Positions 10,432 through 20,185 are shown, counted from the stretch's first letter. The stretch: 64,000 nucleotides of DNA from Pseudoduganella umbonata (GCF_014192225.1 NZ_JACHXS010000014.1:62001-126000), one strand, 5' to 3'. Notes: a model not told the origin generated them from the sequence alone. A program made the numbers and translations.

Positions 10432-11511
10432 TTACTTCCAGATGTTCCACGGCGTCTGCATCCAGGTCGCGACGAGCACGAGCCAGAACAGCGTGAGGGG
10501 AATGAAGACCTTCCAGCCCAGACGCATGATCTGGTCGTAGCGGTAACGCGGGAAGGTACCACGCACCCAGATGAACAGCGACACGATCAGGAACGTCTTC
10601 AGGAACAGCCAGAAGAAGCCGCCGAAACCGCCGCCGAATTCGAGGAACGCGAACGGTGCGGACCAGCCGCCCAGGAACATGATCGATGCCAGTGCGCCGA
10701 CGAGGATGATGTTGGCGTATTCGGCCAGCATGAACATCGCGTAGGACATGCCGGAGTACTCCACCATGTGGCCGGCGACGATTTCCGATTCACCCTCGAC
10801 GACGTCGAACGGTGCGCGGTTCGCCTCGGCCAGGCCGGAGGTCAGGTACACGACGAACAGCGGCAGCAGCGGCAGCCAGTTCCACGACATGAAGTTCACG
10901 CCCATGTCGGCGAAGCGGCCCACCTGCTGGCTGGTGACGATATCGATGAAGTTCAGCGAGCCGGACACCATCAGGATCACGACCAGCGCGAAGCCCATCG
11001 GGATCTCGTACGAGATCATCTGCGCCGATGCACGCATCGCGCCCATGAACGAGTACTTCGAGTTCGACGACCAGCCGGCGATGATGATGCCGTACACCTC
11101 CATCGACGTGATCGCCAGCAGCACCAGCAGGCCGGCGTTGACGTTGGCCAGCACGGCTTCCGGGCCGAACGGCACCACCGCCCAGGCAGCCAGCGCCGGC
11201 ATGATGGTCATCACCGGGCCGATCACGAACAGGCCCTTGGCGGCCTTGGTCGGGATGACGATTTCCTTCAGCAGCATCTTGATGCCGTCGGCCATCGGTT
11301 GCAGCAGGCCCATCGGGCCCACGCGGTTCGGGCCGATACGGATCTGGATGAAGCCGATCAGCTTGCGCTCCCACAGCGTGGCGTAGGCCACCATGCCGAG
11401 CAGCGGCATCAGCACGCATAGCAGCTTGATCATCGTCCAGACGAACGGCCAGGCCGCGCCCAGCGCGTCGGCGCCGGCGGTATTGATGGTATTGACGAAT
11501 TCCAGCGCCAT
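10432..11511 (-). CDS. nuoH: NADH-quinone oxidoreductase subunit H
   Basis: NuoH forms much of the quinone chamber of complex I. The 359-aa protein has about eight hydrophobic helices, the ERKLIGFIQIRIGPNRVGPMG loop region typical of the family, and the conserved acidic loop AEANRAPFDVVEGESE that lines the quinone cavity. Its ATG overlaps the nuoG stop by one base (TAATG). Confidence 0.97.
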   Translation of the reverse strand: MALEFVNTINTAGADALGAAWPFVWTMIKLLCVLMPLLGMVAYATLWERKLIGFIQIRIGPNRVGPMGLLQPMADGIKMLLKEIVIPTKAAKGLFVIGPVMTIMPALAAWAVVPFGPEAVLANVNAGLLVLLAITSMEVYGIIIAGWSSNSKYSFMGAMRASAQMISYEIPMGFALVVILMVSGSLNFIDIVTSQQVGRFADMGVNFMSWNWLPLLPLFVVYLTSGLAEANRAPFDVVEGESEIVAGHMVEYSGMSYAMFMLAEYANIILVGALASIMFLGGWSAPFAFLEFGGGFGGFFWLFLKTFLIVSLFIWVRGTFPRYRYDQIMRLGWKVFIPLTLFWLVLVATWMQTPWNIWK

Positions 11512-13850
11512 TATTTGCCCTCCCCTGCGGCAGTTCCAGCTTTAGCGACCGAGATCGGACCGAACATGCCGCCCAGCGTCGCGGTCGAAGCGTGGGCCGC
11601 GGAGACGCGTACCACGTTGGCCGGCAGGCCGGCATCGACACGCGCTTCCAGGATCGCCGAACCGTTACCTTGCAGTACCTGCACCAGGTCGCCCGATTTC
11701 ACGGCGATCTGTTCGGCCAGCGCGGCCGAGATGACAGCCTTCGGCGCCTGCGCGTCGACGGTGGCCTGCAGCGGCCCCGAACGGCGCACCAGCGCGTCGG
11801 CGAAGTAGATCGGCACGTCGGCGATGCGTTCGAGTTTGTCGCCGGCACCGAAGGAAGCGGCTTGCGGCGCCGCGTTCGAGACGTTCGACAGCTTCGACGA
11901 AACGTCGGCAACGCCAGCACCCAGCACTTCGTCGCGGATCGCTTCCGAGGTTTCGTAGTCGAAGCCCGGCAAGCCCAGGATGTTGCCCAGTACGCGCAGC
12001 ACCTTCCAGGCCGGACGTGCGTCGCCCAGCGGTTTCACGGTGCCGTTGAAGCTTTGCGCACGGCCTTCGCAGTTCACGAAGGTACCGGACGTTTCGGCGA
12101 ACGGCGCGACCGGCAGCAGCACGTCGGCATATTCCGTGCCGTGCTTGAAGGCGGACATGACCACGACCATCTCGGCACTGGTCAGAGCGGCCACGGCTTG
12201 CGCCGGGTTGGCGGCGTCGAGTTCCGGTTCGGCGTTCAGCAGCACGTACGCTTTCTTCGGCGTCGCGAATGCGGCTTCGGCCTTCTGCGAGAACGCGCCG
12301 GCAATGTAGCCGCCGACGGTGTTCGCCGCTTCGGTCAGGTAGCCGAACTTCGCGCCCGTCGCGTTGGCGATCCACTGCGCGGCGGCCGCGATCGCGGACG
12401 CTTGCGGGTGATGCACGGCGGCGTTGCCCAGGAAGACGGCTTTCTGTTCGCCGGACAGCAGGCTGGCGGCAGCGGCCTTGGCGGCGTCACTGAAGTCGCT
12501 GGAGAAGCCGGCCGGTGCCGCTTCGCCCTTGGCCGATGCCACGGCGGAGACGATGCCCGACAGCACGGCCAGCCAGTCGGACGGCGCGGCCACGATGTTG
12601 TTGGCCACCGTGATCAGGCTGTCGTCGCGGGTGGCGTGGACCAGCGTCAGCTGGCCGCCGTTCTTCACGGCGGCGCGCAGGCGCGATGCCAGCAGCGGGT
12701 GATCCTTGCGCAGGAACGAGCCGATGACCAGTGCTCTCTGGAGATTAGAGACTTCAGCGATCGGCATGCCCAGCCACGGCGTGACCTGGCCGTCCAGCGC
12801 GAAGTCGGTCTGGCGCAGGCGGAAATCGATGTTGTCCGAACCGATGCCGGAGGCCAGCTTCTTCAGCAGTGCCAGCTCTTCCAGCGTGGAATGGGCGGTC
12901 GCGTAAGCGGCGATCGCATCGGCGCCATGTTCGTGACGGATGTTTTTCAAGCCGTGCGCGATATATTCCAGCGCGGTCTGCCAGTCGACTTCCTTCCACT
13001 CGCCGCCCTGCTTCAGCATCGGCCGCGTCAGGCGGTCGGCGCTGGTCAGCGCTTCGTACGAGAAGCGGTCCTTGTCGGAAATCCAGCACTCGTTGATCGC
13101 TTCGTTTTCCAGCGGCAGCACGCGCTTGACGAAGCCCTGCTTGACCTGGACGATCAGGTTGGCACCCAGGCCGTCGTGTGGCGATACGGACTTGCGGCGC
13201 GACAGTTCCCAGGTACGGGCGCTGTAGCGGAACGGCTTCGACGTCAGCGCGCCGACCGGGCACAGGTCGATCATGTTGCCGGACAGCTCGGAGCTGACGG
13301 CTTCGCCGACGAAGGTGGTGATCTCGGCGTGTTCGCCGCGGCCCAGCATGCCCAGTTCCATCACGCCGGCCACTTCCTGGCCGAAACGCACGCAACGGGT
13401 GCAGTGGATGCAGCGGCTCATCTCCTTCATCGAGACCAGCGGGCCGGCCTCTTTCGGCACGACGACGCGCTTTTCTTCCTCGTAGCGGGAGTTGTTCTTG
13501 CCGTAGCCCACGGCCAGATCCTGCAGCTGGCACTCGCCGCCCTGGTCGCAGATCGGGCAGTCCAGCGGGTGGTTAATCAGCAGGAATTCCATCACCGACT
13601 TCTGCGCCTGCACGGCCTTCTCGCTGTGCGAGCGCACGATCATGCCCGCCGAGACGGGGGTGGCGCAAGCCGGCAGCGGCTTCGGCGCCTTTTCCACCTC
13701 GACGAGGCACATGCGGCAGTTCGCTGCGATCGACAGTTTCTTGTGATAGCAGAAGTGCGGGATGTAGGTTCCCAGTTTGTTGGCAGCGTCCATCACCATT
13801 GAACCCGGTGGGACTTCTACCTTTTTGCCGTCAATTTCGATTTCAACCAT
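11511..13850 (-). CDS. nuoG: NADH-quinone oxidoreductase subunit G
   Basis: NuoG is the largest peripheral-arm subunit. It has an N-terminal 2Fe-2S ferredoxin domain (Cys34, 45, 48, 62), a His/Cys cluster segment (HCTRCVRF), a further 4Fe-4S region, and a molybdopterin-oxidoreductase-like body. The 779-aa start MVEIEIDGKK was chosen because it begins the ferredoxin fold. The open frame extends upstream across the nuoF junction but has no matching protein there. It follows nuoF after 10 bases. Confidence 0.96.
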   Translation of the reverse strand: MVEIEIDGKKVEVPPGSMVMDAANKLGTYIPHFCYHKKLSIAANCRMCLVEVEKAPKPLPACATPVSAGMIVRSHSEKAVQAQKSVMEFLLINHPLDCPICDQGGECQLQDLAVGYGKNNSRYEEEKRVVVPKEAGPLVSMKEMSRCIHCTRCVRFGQEVAGVMELGMLGRGEHAEITTFVGEAVSSELSGNMIDLCPVGALTSKPFRYSARTWELSRRKSVSPHDGLGANLIVQVKQGFVKRVLPLENEAINECWISDKDRFSYEALTSADRLTRPMLKQGGEWKEVDWQTALEYIAHGLKNIRHEHGADAIAAYATAHSTLEELALLKKLASGIGSDNIDFRLRQTDFALDGQVTPWLGMPIAEVSNLQRALVIGSFLRKDHPLLASRLRAAVKNGGQLTLVHATRDDSLITVANNIVAAPSDWLAVLSGIVSAVASAKGEAAPAGFSSDFSDAAKAAAASLLSGEQKAVFLGNAAVHHPQASAIAAAAQWIANATGAKFGYLTEAANTVGGYIAGAFSQKAEAAFATPKKAYVLLNAEPELDAANPAQAVAALTSAEMVVVMSAFKHGTEYADVLLPVAPFAETSGTFVNCEGRAQSFNGTVKPLGDARPAWKVLRVLGNILGLPGFDYETSEAIRDEVLGAGVADVSSKLSNVSNAAPQAASFGAGDKLERIADVPIYFADALVRRSGPLQATVDAQAPKAVISAALAEQIAVKSGDLVQVLQGNGSAILEARVDAGLPANVVRVSAAHASTATLGGMFGPISVAKAGTAAGEGK

Positions 13851-13860
13851 GATCAACGCT

Positions 13861-15159
13861 TTAGAAGGCCGACACAGGCACCAGGCAGTGCTTGTGCTCG
13901 ACGTGATATTCGAATTCTTCGCGGAATTGCTTGATGAACGCGCGCACCGGCATCGCCGCGGCATCGCCCAGGGCGCAGATGGTGCGGCCCTGGATGTTGT
14001 CGGCGATCGAGTTCAGCATGTCCAGGTCGGTCTGGCGGCCCTGGCCGTGCTCGATGCGGTGGATCATCCGGTACATCCAGCCGGTGCCTTCGCGGCATGG
14101 CGTGCACTGGCCGCACGATTCCTCGTAGTAGAAGTACGACAGGCGTTCCAGCGCCTTGACCATGCAGCGCGTCTCGTCCATCACGATCACGGCGCCGGAA
14201 CCGAGCATCGAGCCCGCCTTCGCGATCGAGTCGTAGTCCAGGTCGGTCTGCATCATGATCTCGCCGCGCACCACCGGTGCGGACGAACCGCCGGGAATCA
14301 CGGCCTTGATCTTTTTACCGCCGCGCATGCCACCGGCCAGTTCCATCAGCTTCGCGAACGGCGTGCCCAGTGGAACCTCGTAGTTGCCCGGACGCTCGAC
14401 GTCGCCGGAGATCGAGAAGATCTTCGTGCCGCCGTTGTTCGGCTTGCCCAGGCCCAGGTAGTTCTCGGCGCCGATGTTCAGGATGAACGGCACGGCCGCG
14501 AACGTTTCCGTGTTGTTGATCGTGGTCGGCTTGCCGTACAGGCCGAACGATGCGGGGAACGGCGGCTTGAAGCGCGGCTGGCCCTTCTTGCCTTCCAGCG
14601 ATTCCAGCAGCGCGGTTTCCTCGCCGCAGATGTAGGCGCCGTAGCCGTGGTGCGCGTGCAGCTGGAAGCTGAACTCGCTGCCCATGATCCGGTCGCCCAG
14701 GAAGCCTTCCGCGCGGGCTTCTTCCAGCGCTTCCTCGAAGCGCAGGTAGTCCTGGAAGATCTCGCCGTGGATGTAGTTGTAGCCCACGGTGATGCCCATC
14801 GCGTACGCGCCGATGGCCATGCCCTCGATCAGCGAGTGCGGGTTGTAGCGGATGATGTCGCGGTCCTTGAAGGTACCCGGTTCGCCCTCGTCCGTATTGC
14901 AGACGAGGTACTTCTGGCCCGGGAACTGGCGCGGCATGAAGCTCCACTTCAGGCCGGTCGGGAAACCCGCGCCGCCGCGGCCGCGCAGGCCGGACGTCTT
15001 CAGCTCGGCGATGATCTGCTCGGGCGGGATCTTTTCCTCGAGGATGCGGCGCAGCGCCGAATAGCCGCCACGTTTCACGTAGTCGGCCAGGTGCCAGTTA
15101 TCGCCGTTCAAATCCTTCAGGATCAGCGGATTGATGTGACGGTCGTGCAGCGAAGTCAT
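13861..15159 (-). CDS. nuoF: NADH-quinone oxidoreductase subunit F (NADH/FMN site)
   Basis: NuoF binds NADH and FMN and starts the electron path of complex I. The 432-aa protein has the glycine-rich FMN/NADH motif GRGGAGFPTG (60-69) and the N3 cluster cysteines 349, 352, 355 (SCGQCTPCREG) with Cys395. The start MTSLHDRH is set by its ATGA overlap with the nuoE stop. Confidence 0.97.
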   Translation of the reverse strand: MTSLHDRHINPLILKDLNGDNWHLADYVKRGGYSALRRILEEKIPPEQIIAELKTSGLRGRGGAGFPTGLKWSFMPRQFPGQKYLVCNTDEGEPGTFKDRDIIRYNPHSLIEGMAIGAYAMGITVGYNYIHGEIFQDYLRFEEALEEARAEGFLGDRIMGSEFSFQLHAHHGYGAYICGEETALLESLEGKKGQPRFKPPFPASFGLYGKPTTINNTETFAAVPFILNIGAENYLGLGKPNNGGTKIFSISGDVERPGNYEVPLGTPFAKLMELAGGMRGGKKIKAVIPGGSSAPVVRGEIMMQTDLDYDSIAKAGSMLGSGAVIVMDETRCMVKALERLSYFYYEESCGQCTPCREGTGWMYRMIHRIEHGQGRQTDLDMLNSIADNIQGRTICALGDAAAMPVRAFIKQFREEFEYHVEHKHCLVPVSAF

Positions 15160-15632
15160 TTCTTCAGTTCCTCCACCAGCGCGTCGAGTTTGTCGTTGTT
15201 CATGAAGCTGCACATGCGGTGGTTATTCACCAGCAGCACCGGCGCGTCGCCGCAGGCACCCATGCACTCGCCTTCCAGCAAGGTGAACTCGCCGTCGTCG
15301 GTGGTGTCGCGGTAGTCGATGCCCAGCTTCTGCTTCAGGTGCTCGCCGGCCTTCACGCCGCCGCTCAATGCGCACGGCAGGTTGGTGCACACGGTGATCT
15401 TGTGCTTGCCGATCGGCTTCAGGTTGTACATGTTGTAGAAGGTCGCCACTTCCTGCACGGCGATGGCCGGCATGCCGATGTAGTCGGCGATTTCCTTCAT
15501 CGTTTCAGGCGACAGCCAGCCCAGTTCGACCTGGGCATGAGCCAGCGAGGCCATCACGGCCGACTGGCGCTGGTCGGCCGGGTATTTGGCCAACTCGCGG
15601 TCGATTTTTTTATAGCACTGCTCGGATAACAT
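15156..15632 (-). CDS. nuoE: NADH-quinone oxidoreductase subunit E (2Fe-2S)
   Basis: NuoE carries cluster N1a next to the FMN. The 158-aa thioredoxin-fold protein has the four ligands Cys82, Cys87 (CTNLPC), Cys123 and Cys127 (CMGAC). It lies between nuoD and nuoF with a four-base overlap to nuoF. Confidence 0.97.
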   Translation of the reverse strand: MLSEQCYKKIDRELAKYPADQRQSAVMASLAHAQVELGWLSPETMKEIADYIGMPAIAVQEVATFYNMYNLKPIGKHKITVCTNLPCALSGGVKAGEHLKQKLGIDYRDTTDDGEFTLLEGECMGACGDAPVLLVNNHRMCSFMNNDKLDALVEELKK

Positions 15633-15649
15633 AATCTTTTCCTGCCTCG

Positions 15650-16903
15650 TTAGCGGTCGATACTGCCGAACACGATGTCCTGCGTGCCGATGATGGTGAC
15701 GGCGTCGGCGATCATGTGACCGCGCGCCATTTCGTCCAGGCTCTGCAGGTGGGTGTAGTCCGGCGTACGGATCTTCAGGCGGTACGGCTTGTTGGCACCG
15801 TCGGAAACGATGTAGATGCCGAATTCGCCCTTCGGGTGTTCGATGGCCGTGTAGACCTCGCCCGGCGGTACGTGGAAGCCTTCCTGGAACAGCTTGAAGT
15901 GGTGGATCAGCGATTCCATGTTGGACTTCATGTCCACGCGCGACGGCGGAGCGACCTTGCGGTTGTCCGTCATGACCGGGCCCGGGTTGTTGCGCAGCCA
16001 TTCGATGCACTGCTTGATGATGCGGTTCGACTGGCGCAGTTCTTCCACGCGCACCAGGTAGCGGTCGTAGCAGTCGCCGTTGGTGCCGATCGGGATGTCG
16101 AAATCCATCAGGTCGTACACTTCGTACGGCTGCTTCTTGCGCAGGTCCCACTGGACGCCCGAGCCGCGCAGCATGGCGCCGGTAAAGCCCATCGCCAGCG
16201 CATCTTCCGGCGAGACCACGCCGATGCCCACGGTGCGCTGCTTCCAGATACGGTTATCGGTCAGCAGGGTCTCGTATTCGTCGACATAGCCGGGGAAGCG
16301 GGTCGTGAATGCTTCCAGGAAGTCCAGCAGCGAACCCTGGCGGTGTTCGTTCAGGCGGTCGATTTCCTTCTGGCTGCGGATCGACGACGGACGGTGCTTC
16401 GGCATCGCGTCCGGCAGGTCGCGGTACACGCCGCCCGGGCGGTAGTAGGCCGCGTGCATGCGCGCGCCGGAGACCGCTTCGTAGCAGTCGAACAGGTCTT
16501 CGCGGTCGCGGAAGCAGTACAGGAACGGGCCCATCGCGCCGACGTCCAGCGCGTGCGCGCCCAGCCACATCAGGTGGTTCAGGATGCGGGTGATCTCGTC
16601 GAACATCACGCGGATGTACTGCGCGCGCAGCGGTACCTCGATGCCCAGCAGCTTCTCGATGGCCAGCACGTAGCCGTGCTCGTTGCACATCATCGACACG
16701 TAGTCGAGGCGGTCCATGTACGGCACCGACTGCAGGTAGGTCTTCTGCTCGGCCAGCTTCTCGGTGGCGCGGTGCAGCAGGCCGATGTGCGGGTCGGCAC
16801 GCTGGATGACTTCGCCGTCCAGCTCAAGCACCAAACGCAGCACGCCGTGCGCTGCCGGGTGCTGCGGACCAAAGTTCAGGGTGTAATTCTTAATCTCAGC
16901 CAT
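15650..16903 (-). CDS. nuoD: NADH-quinone oxidoreductase subunit D
   Basis: NuoD, the 49-kDa homologue, forms the quinone site together with NuoB and NuoH. The 417-aa protein starts with MAEIKNYTLNFGPQHPAAHG, the conserved loop that reaches the quinone headgroup, and has the HRGTEKL-like segment LHRATEKLAE. It is separate from nuoC, unlike the fused NuoCD of E. coli, and overlaps the nuoC stop by one base (TAATG). Confidence 0.97.
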   Translation of the reverse strand: MAEIKNYTLNFGPQHPAAHGVLRLVLELDGEVIQRADPHIGLLHRATEKLAEQKTYLQSVPYMDRLDYVSMMCNEHGYVLAIEKLLGIEVPLRAQYIRVMFDEITRILNHLMWLGAHALDVGAMGPFLYCFRDREDLFDCYEAVSGARMHAAYYRPGGVYRDLPDAMPKHRPSSIRSQKEIDRLNEHRQGSLLDFLEAFTTRFPGYVDEYETLLTDNRIWKQRTVGIGVVSPEDALAMGFTGAMLRGSGVQWDLRKKQPYEVYDLMDFDIPIGTNGDCYDRYLVRVEELRQSNRIIKQCIEWLRNNPGPVMTDNRKVAPPSRVDMKSNMESLIHHFKLFQEGFHVPPGEVYTAIEHPKGEFGIYIVSDGANKPYRLKIRTPDYTHLQSLDEMARGHMIADAVTIIGTQDIVFGSIDR

Positions 16904-17496
16904 TATTTCATCCCGTATTTTTCTTCGCGGATCACGCGCGGCACGTTTTCGCGCGGCTCGATCGTCACAGGCTGGTAGATCACGCGGCCCTGATCGGCGT
17001 CGTAGCGCATTTCCACATAGCCGGCGACCGGGAAGTCCTTGCGGAACGGGTGGCCGATGAAACCGTAGTCGGTCAGGATGCGGCGCAGGTCGTTGTGGCC
17101 TTCGAACAGGATGCCGTACAGGTCGAACGCTTCGCGCTCGTACCAGTTGGCGGCACGCCAGATGTCGGTGATCGACTGCACCAGGGGCATCTCGTCGTCC
17201 GGGCAGAACACGCGCACGCGTACGCGCCAGTTGTGCTTCACGGACAGCAGGTGCGTCACGGCCGCGAAGCGCGGGCCTTCCCACGTGCCTTCGCCGTAAG
17301 CGGAATAGTCGATGCCGCACAGGTCGATGAAGGTATCGAAACCAAGTGCGGCATTGTCGCGCAGCGTCTGCATTACTGCGTGGTAGTCGTCGGCCTTGAC
17401 GACCAGGGTGATTTCACCGAGGGCCACGGATGTCGTGACGCGCTCGCCCAGGGCGCTGGCCAGGGCGCCTTGCAAAGCTTCCAGTTTTGTTGTCAT
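16903..17496 (-). CDS. nuoC: NADH-quinone oxidoreductase subunit C
   Basis: NuoC, the 30-kDa subunit, is a structural part of the peripheral arm. The 197-aa protein has the family signature around ERE-AFDLYGI-FEGHNDLRRILTDY-GF-GHPFRKDFP. It follows nuoB after 18 bases and overlaps nuoD by one base. Confidence 0.97.
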   Translation of the reverse strand: MTTKLEALQGALASALGERVTTSVALGEITLVVKADDYHAVMQTLRDNAALGFDTFIDLCGIDYSAYGEGTWEGPRFAAVTHLLSVKHNWRVRVRVFCPDDEMPLVQSITDIWRAANWYEREAFDLYGILFEGHNDLRRILTDYGFIGHPFRKDFPVAGYVEMRYDADQGRVIYQPVTIEPRENVPRVIREEKYGMK

Positions 17497-17514
17497 AGTT
17501 CTTGCGCGCCCCGT

Positions 17515-17991
17515 TTAACGTGCGATCGTATTGGTGCGCTTGATCTTGTTTTGCAGCTGCATGATGCCGTACAACAGTGCTTCCGCGGTCGGCGGGCAGC
17601 CCGGCACGTAGACGTCGACCGGCACGATGCGATCGCAGCCGCGCACGACGGAGTAGGAGTAGTGATAGTAACCGCCGCCATTGGCGCAGGAACCCATCGA
17701 GATGACCCAGCGCGGCTCCGGCATCTGGTCGTACACCTTGCGCAGTGCCGGTGCCATCTTGTTGCACAGCGTGCCGGCCACGATCATCACGTCGGAGTGG
17801 CGCGGCGACGGGCGGAACACGACGCCGAAGCGGTCCATGTCGTAACGGGCAGCGCCCACGTGCATCATTTCAACCGCGCAGCACGCCAGGCCGAACGTCA
17901 TCGGGAACATCGACCCGGTGCGTGCCCAGTTGATCAGCTTGTCGGCCGAGGTGGTGATGAAACCTTCGTTTAATACGCCTTCAATAGCCAT
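17515..17991 (-). CDS. nuoB: NADH-quinone oxidoreductase subunit B (cluster N2)
   Basis: NuoB holds cluster N2, the last iron-sulfur centre before quinone. The 158-aa protein has tandem Cys37-Cys38 (LACCAVEMM), Cys102 (GSCANGGG) and Cys132 (VPGCPP), the usual four ligands. It starts three bases after the nuoA stop. Confidence 0.97.
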   Translation of the reverse strand: MAIEGVLNEGFITTSADKLINWARTGSMFPMTFGLACCAVEMMHVGAARYDMDRFGVVFRPSPRHSDVMIVAGTLCNKMAPALRKVYDQMPEPRWVISMGSCANGGGYYHYSYSVVRGCDRIVPVDVYVPGCPPTAEALLYGIMQLQNKIKRTNTIAR

Positions 17992-17994
17992 GGC

Positions 17995-18354
17995 TTATTC
18001 CCAATCAAGGGCACCTTTCTTCCAGATATACCAAAAACCGACGACGAATTCAGCGATGAACACCATCATCGTCACGTAGCCTTGCCAGCCCAGTTCGCGC
18101 ATGGAGACGCCCCACGGGAAGAAGAACGCCGTTTCCAGGTCGAACAGGATGAAGAGGATTGCGACGAGGTAGTAACGCACGTCGAATTTCATGCGCGCGT
18201 CTTCGAAGGCTTCGAAGCCGCACTCGTAGGGGGAGAGTTTCGCCGCATCCGGGCGATATGGGCCGAGCAGGCGACCCAGGATCTGGGGAGCGACACCAAC
18301 ACCGATGCCCACCAGGATGAATAAAAGAACGGGGAAATAAGTTTCGAGGTTCAC
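17995..18354 (-). CDS. nuoA: NADH-quinone oxidoreductase subunit A
   Basis: NuoA is a three-helix membrane subunit at the junction of the two arms of complex I. I chose the GTG at 18354 as start (reading MNLETYFPVLLF after initiation) because it gives the 119-aa family length. The in-frame ATG further upstream would add 28 residues that do not look like NuoA. The conserved YECGFEAFEDARMKFDVRYY loop with its cysteine is present. It is the first nuo gene, behind tRNA-Leu. Confidence 0.93.
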   Translation of the reverse strand: MNLETYFPVLLFILVGIGVGVAPQILGRLLGPYRPDAAKLSPYECGFEAFEDARMKFDVRYYLVAILFILFDLETAFFFPWGVSMRELGWQGYVTMMVFIAEFVVGFWYIWKKGALDWE

Positions 18355-18472
18355 GATAGGGTCACAGCTGTTGTTGAACGACCGGTTGGCGAGGCGCCAC
18401 ACCATTGCGATGCGGCTTGAACGCTCGATCCCGATCAAACGCTGAGACGGGGACCGAACGACACATCCTCGT

Positions 18473-18526
18473 AAAAAAACCAGCTAGAGGCTGTGAGGAC
18501 AAACTCCTTGGGCCTTTTGCTGGCTT
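18473..18526 (-). terminator. Possible terminator between tRNA-Leu and nuoA
   Basis: On the minus strand, AAGCCAGC pairs with GCTGGTTT across a loop of about 38 bases (one G-T wobble), followed by a run of seven T. The long loop makes it weak. It may end part of the tRNA transcript while some RNA polymerase reads on into nuoA. Confidence 0.35.
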
Positions 18527-18536
18527 CTCAAATTTC

Positions 18537-18621
18537 TGGTGCCGACGACGAGACTCGAACTCGTACAGCTTGCGCCACTACCCCCTCAAGATAGCGTGTC
18601 TACCAATTTCACCACGTCGGC
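18537..18621 (-). tRNA. tRNA-Leu (anticodon GAG), CCA encoded
   Basis: The minus strand folds as a class II tRNA of 85 nt. The acceptor stem is GCCGACG/CGTCGGC with CCA encoded at the end, the D-loop is typical of leucine, and the anticodon stem CTATC/GGTAG carries loop TTGAGGG with GAG at 18585-18587. There is a variable arm, and the T-arm has TTCGAGT. It reads CUC and CUU codons. It lies between secG and nuoA. Confidence 0.96.
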
Positions 18622-18717
18622 ATTAAGGCCGCTATTCTACTCTTCTTTGCGCCGTTTGTTAATGTCAATTGCGCGATATCAAGGAGAAAAACGGCAAAAA
18701 CTTCAAAATTACTGGTT

Positions 18718-19182
18718 TTACTTCGGTGCTGCCGGCGCAGGCGCCGTAGCCGGCGCAGGCGCCGTAGCCGGCGCAGCCGGTGCAACTGGCGCAGTGCCGG
18801 CCGCAGGCGGCACGCCTTCGTTCGAGGCAGGCGGCACGCCGGCATCGGCGGCCGGCGCTGCCGGGGCAGCTGCGGGAATCGCCGCCGAACCCTTGACCGG
18901 CACGGTCACGTTCTGCAGCAGGCCACCGTCGCTGTTCGCGGTACGCCCATTGGACATCACCGCCAGGGCGAGCGTCGCACCGAAGAAGATCGCGGCCGCC
19001 AGTGCCGTCGACTTCGACAGGAAGTTCGACGAGCCGCTGGCCCCAAACAGGCTGCCGGACGAACCGGAACCAAACGCGGCGCCCATGTCGGCGCCCTTAC
19101 CGTGCTGCATCAGCACCAGGGCGATGATCGCCAGCGCCGATAAAACCTGTACTACCACGACCAGATTGAACAAGGTGTTCAT
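18718..19182 (-). CDS. secG: Preprotein translocase subunit SecG
   Basis: SecG is the small auxiliary subunit of the SecYEG channel in the inner membrane. The 154-aa protein has two helices (about 1-20 and 55-75) joined by the conserved LMQHGKGADMGAAFGSGSSGSLFG loop region. A long Ala/Pro-rich tail follows. The tail ends in a six-residue repeat (APATAP) encoded by an 18-bp unit present twice in tandem at 18731-18766. Such tails vary in length between species. Downstream comes tRNA-Leu, upstream tpiA. Confidence 0.95.
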   Translation of the reverse strand: MNTLFNLVVVVQVLSALAIIALVLMQHGKGADMGAAFGSGSSGSLFGASGSSNFLSKSTALAAAIFFGATLALAVMSNGRTANSDGGLLQNVTVPVKGSAAIPAAAPAAPAADAGVPPASNEGVPPAAGTAPVAPAAPATAPAPATAPAPAAPK

Positions 19183-19368
19183 GCTATTCCATTCTCGATT
19201 TTAAATGCGCGGGCTTGCCGCCCGCCTACCCCACCCGTTGCCGGGATGTTCCTGCCCCGACGGCCATATTGGCCGACCGGTTATTAATCCATGCCGGCGC
19301 GATGATTGCCGGTTCGCCAACCCGGCAATTACCGGGAAGATAATCGGTATTGCCGCTGCCGGACAATA

Positions 19369-20118
19369 TCAGTCCGCCGCCTTTGCAATACCCAGGAAAT
19401 CCTGCGCCTTCAACGATGCTCCACCGATCAGGCCGCCATCGATGTCCAGCTGCGCCATCAGGTCCTTTGCATTGTCCGGCTTCATGCTGCCGCCATACAG
19501 GATCTGCACTTTCGCCGCCGCATCCGCGCTGCGCACTGCCACCTGCTTGCGCAGTGCCGCGTGCACTTCCTGCGCCAGCGCCGGAGTCGCCGTCTTGCCG
19601 GTACCGATCGCCCACACCGGCTCGTAAGCCAGAACGATCTTTTCCAGCGCCGGATTTTCCAGCACGTCGAGCACCGCCTGCAGTTGCGCGCATACCACGA
19701 CGTTGGTGCGTCCGGCCTCGCGCTCTTCCAGCGTTTCGCCGACACAGACCACCGGCGTCAGCCCGGCGTTGAGCGCGGCGTGCGCCTTTTGCGCCACCAG
19801 TTCATTGCTTTCGTGGTGGTACGCGCGGCGCTCCGAATGACCCACGATCACGTAGCGGCATCCGAATTCCTGCAGCATCGACGCCGCCATCTCGCCCGTG
19901 TAGGCGCCAGCCGCATAGGCCGACACATCCTGGGCGCCCCACGCGACCGGGGTTCCGGACAGCTCCGCCTGGCACTGCGCCAGGTATGGCGCGGGAACGC
20001 ACACTGCCAGATCGGCTTTGCCGGCGGCATGGCCGTCAACGATCCCGCGTAATAATACAGAATTGCCGGCAAGGCTGCCGTTCATCTTCCAGTTTCCGAT
20101 GACGAGTTTGCGACGCAT
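19369..20118 (-). CDS. tpiA: Triose-phosphate isomerase
   Basis: TpiA interconverts dihydroxyacetone phosphate and glyceraldehyde 3-phosphate in glycolysis and gluconeogenesis. The 249-aa TIM barrel has GNWKMNG with the catalytic Lys (residues 8-14), IVGHSERR with the catalytic His, AYEPVWAIGTGKTAT with the catalytic Glu and the mobile loop, and YGGSMKPDN for phosphate binding. It is preceded by a good sigma-70-like promoter and probably starts the tpiA-secG-tRNA-nuo transcript. Confidence 0.97.
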   Translation of the reverse strand: MRRKLVIGNWKMNGSLAGNSVLLRGIVDGHAAGKADLAVCVPAPYLAQCQAELSGTPVAWGAQDVSAYAAGAYTGEMAASMLQEFGCRYVIVGHSERRAYHHESNELVAQKAHAALNAGLTPVVCVGETLEEREAGRTNVVVCAQLQAVLDVLENPALEKIVLAYEPVWAIGTGKTATPALAQEVHAALRKQVAVRSADAAAKVQILYGGSMKPDNAKDLMAQLDIDGGLIGGASLKAQDFLGIAKAAD

Positions 20119-20155
20119 GGCTGTCCGAGTTGTTTGAGTTGTAAGGTAACCCGGG

Positions 20156-20185
20156 ATTGTAACGTGCTCGGCAATACAGGGTCAA
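20156..20185 (-). promoter_or_regulatory. Predicted sigma-70 promoter for tpiA
   Basis: On the minus strand, TTGACC (-35) and TACAAT (-10) are separated by 18 bases; each matches five of six consensus positions. The -10 box ends 37 bases before the tpiA start codon. The sequence between qor and tpiA shows no other clear signal. Confidence 0.55.
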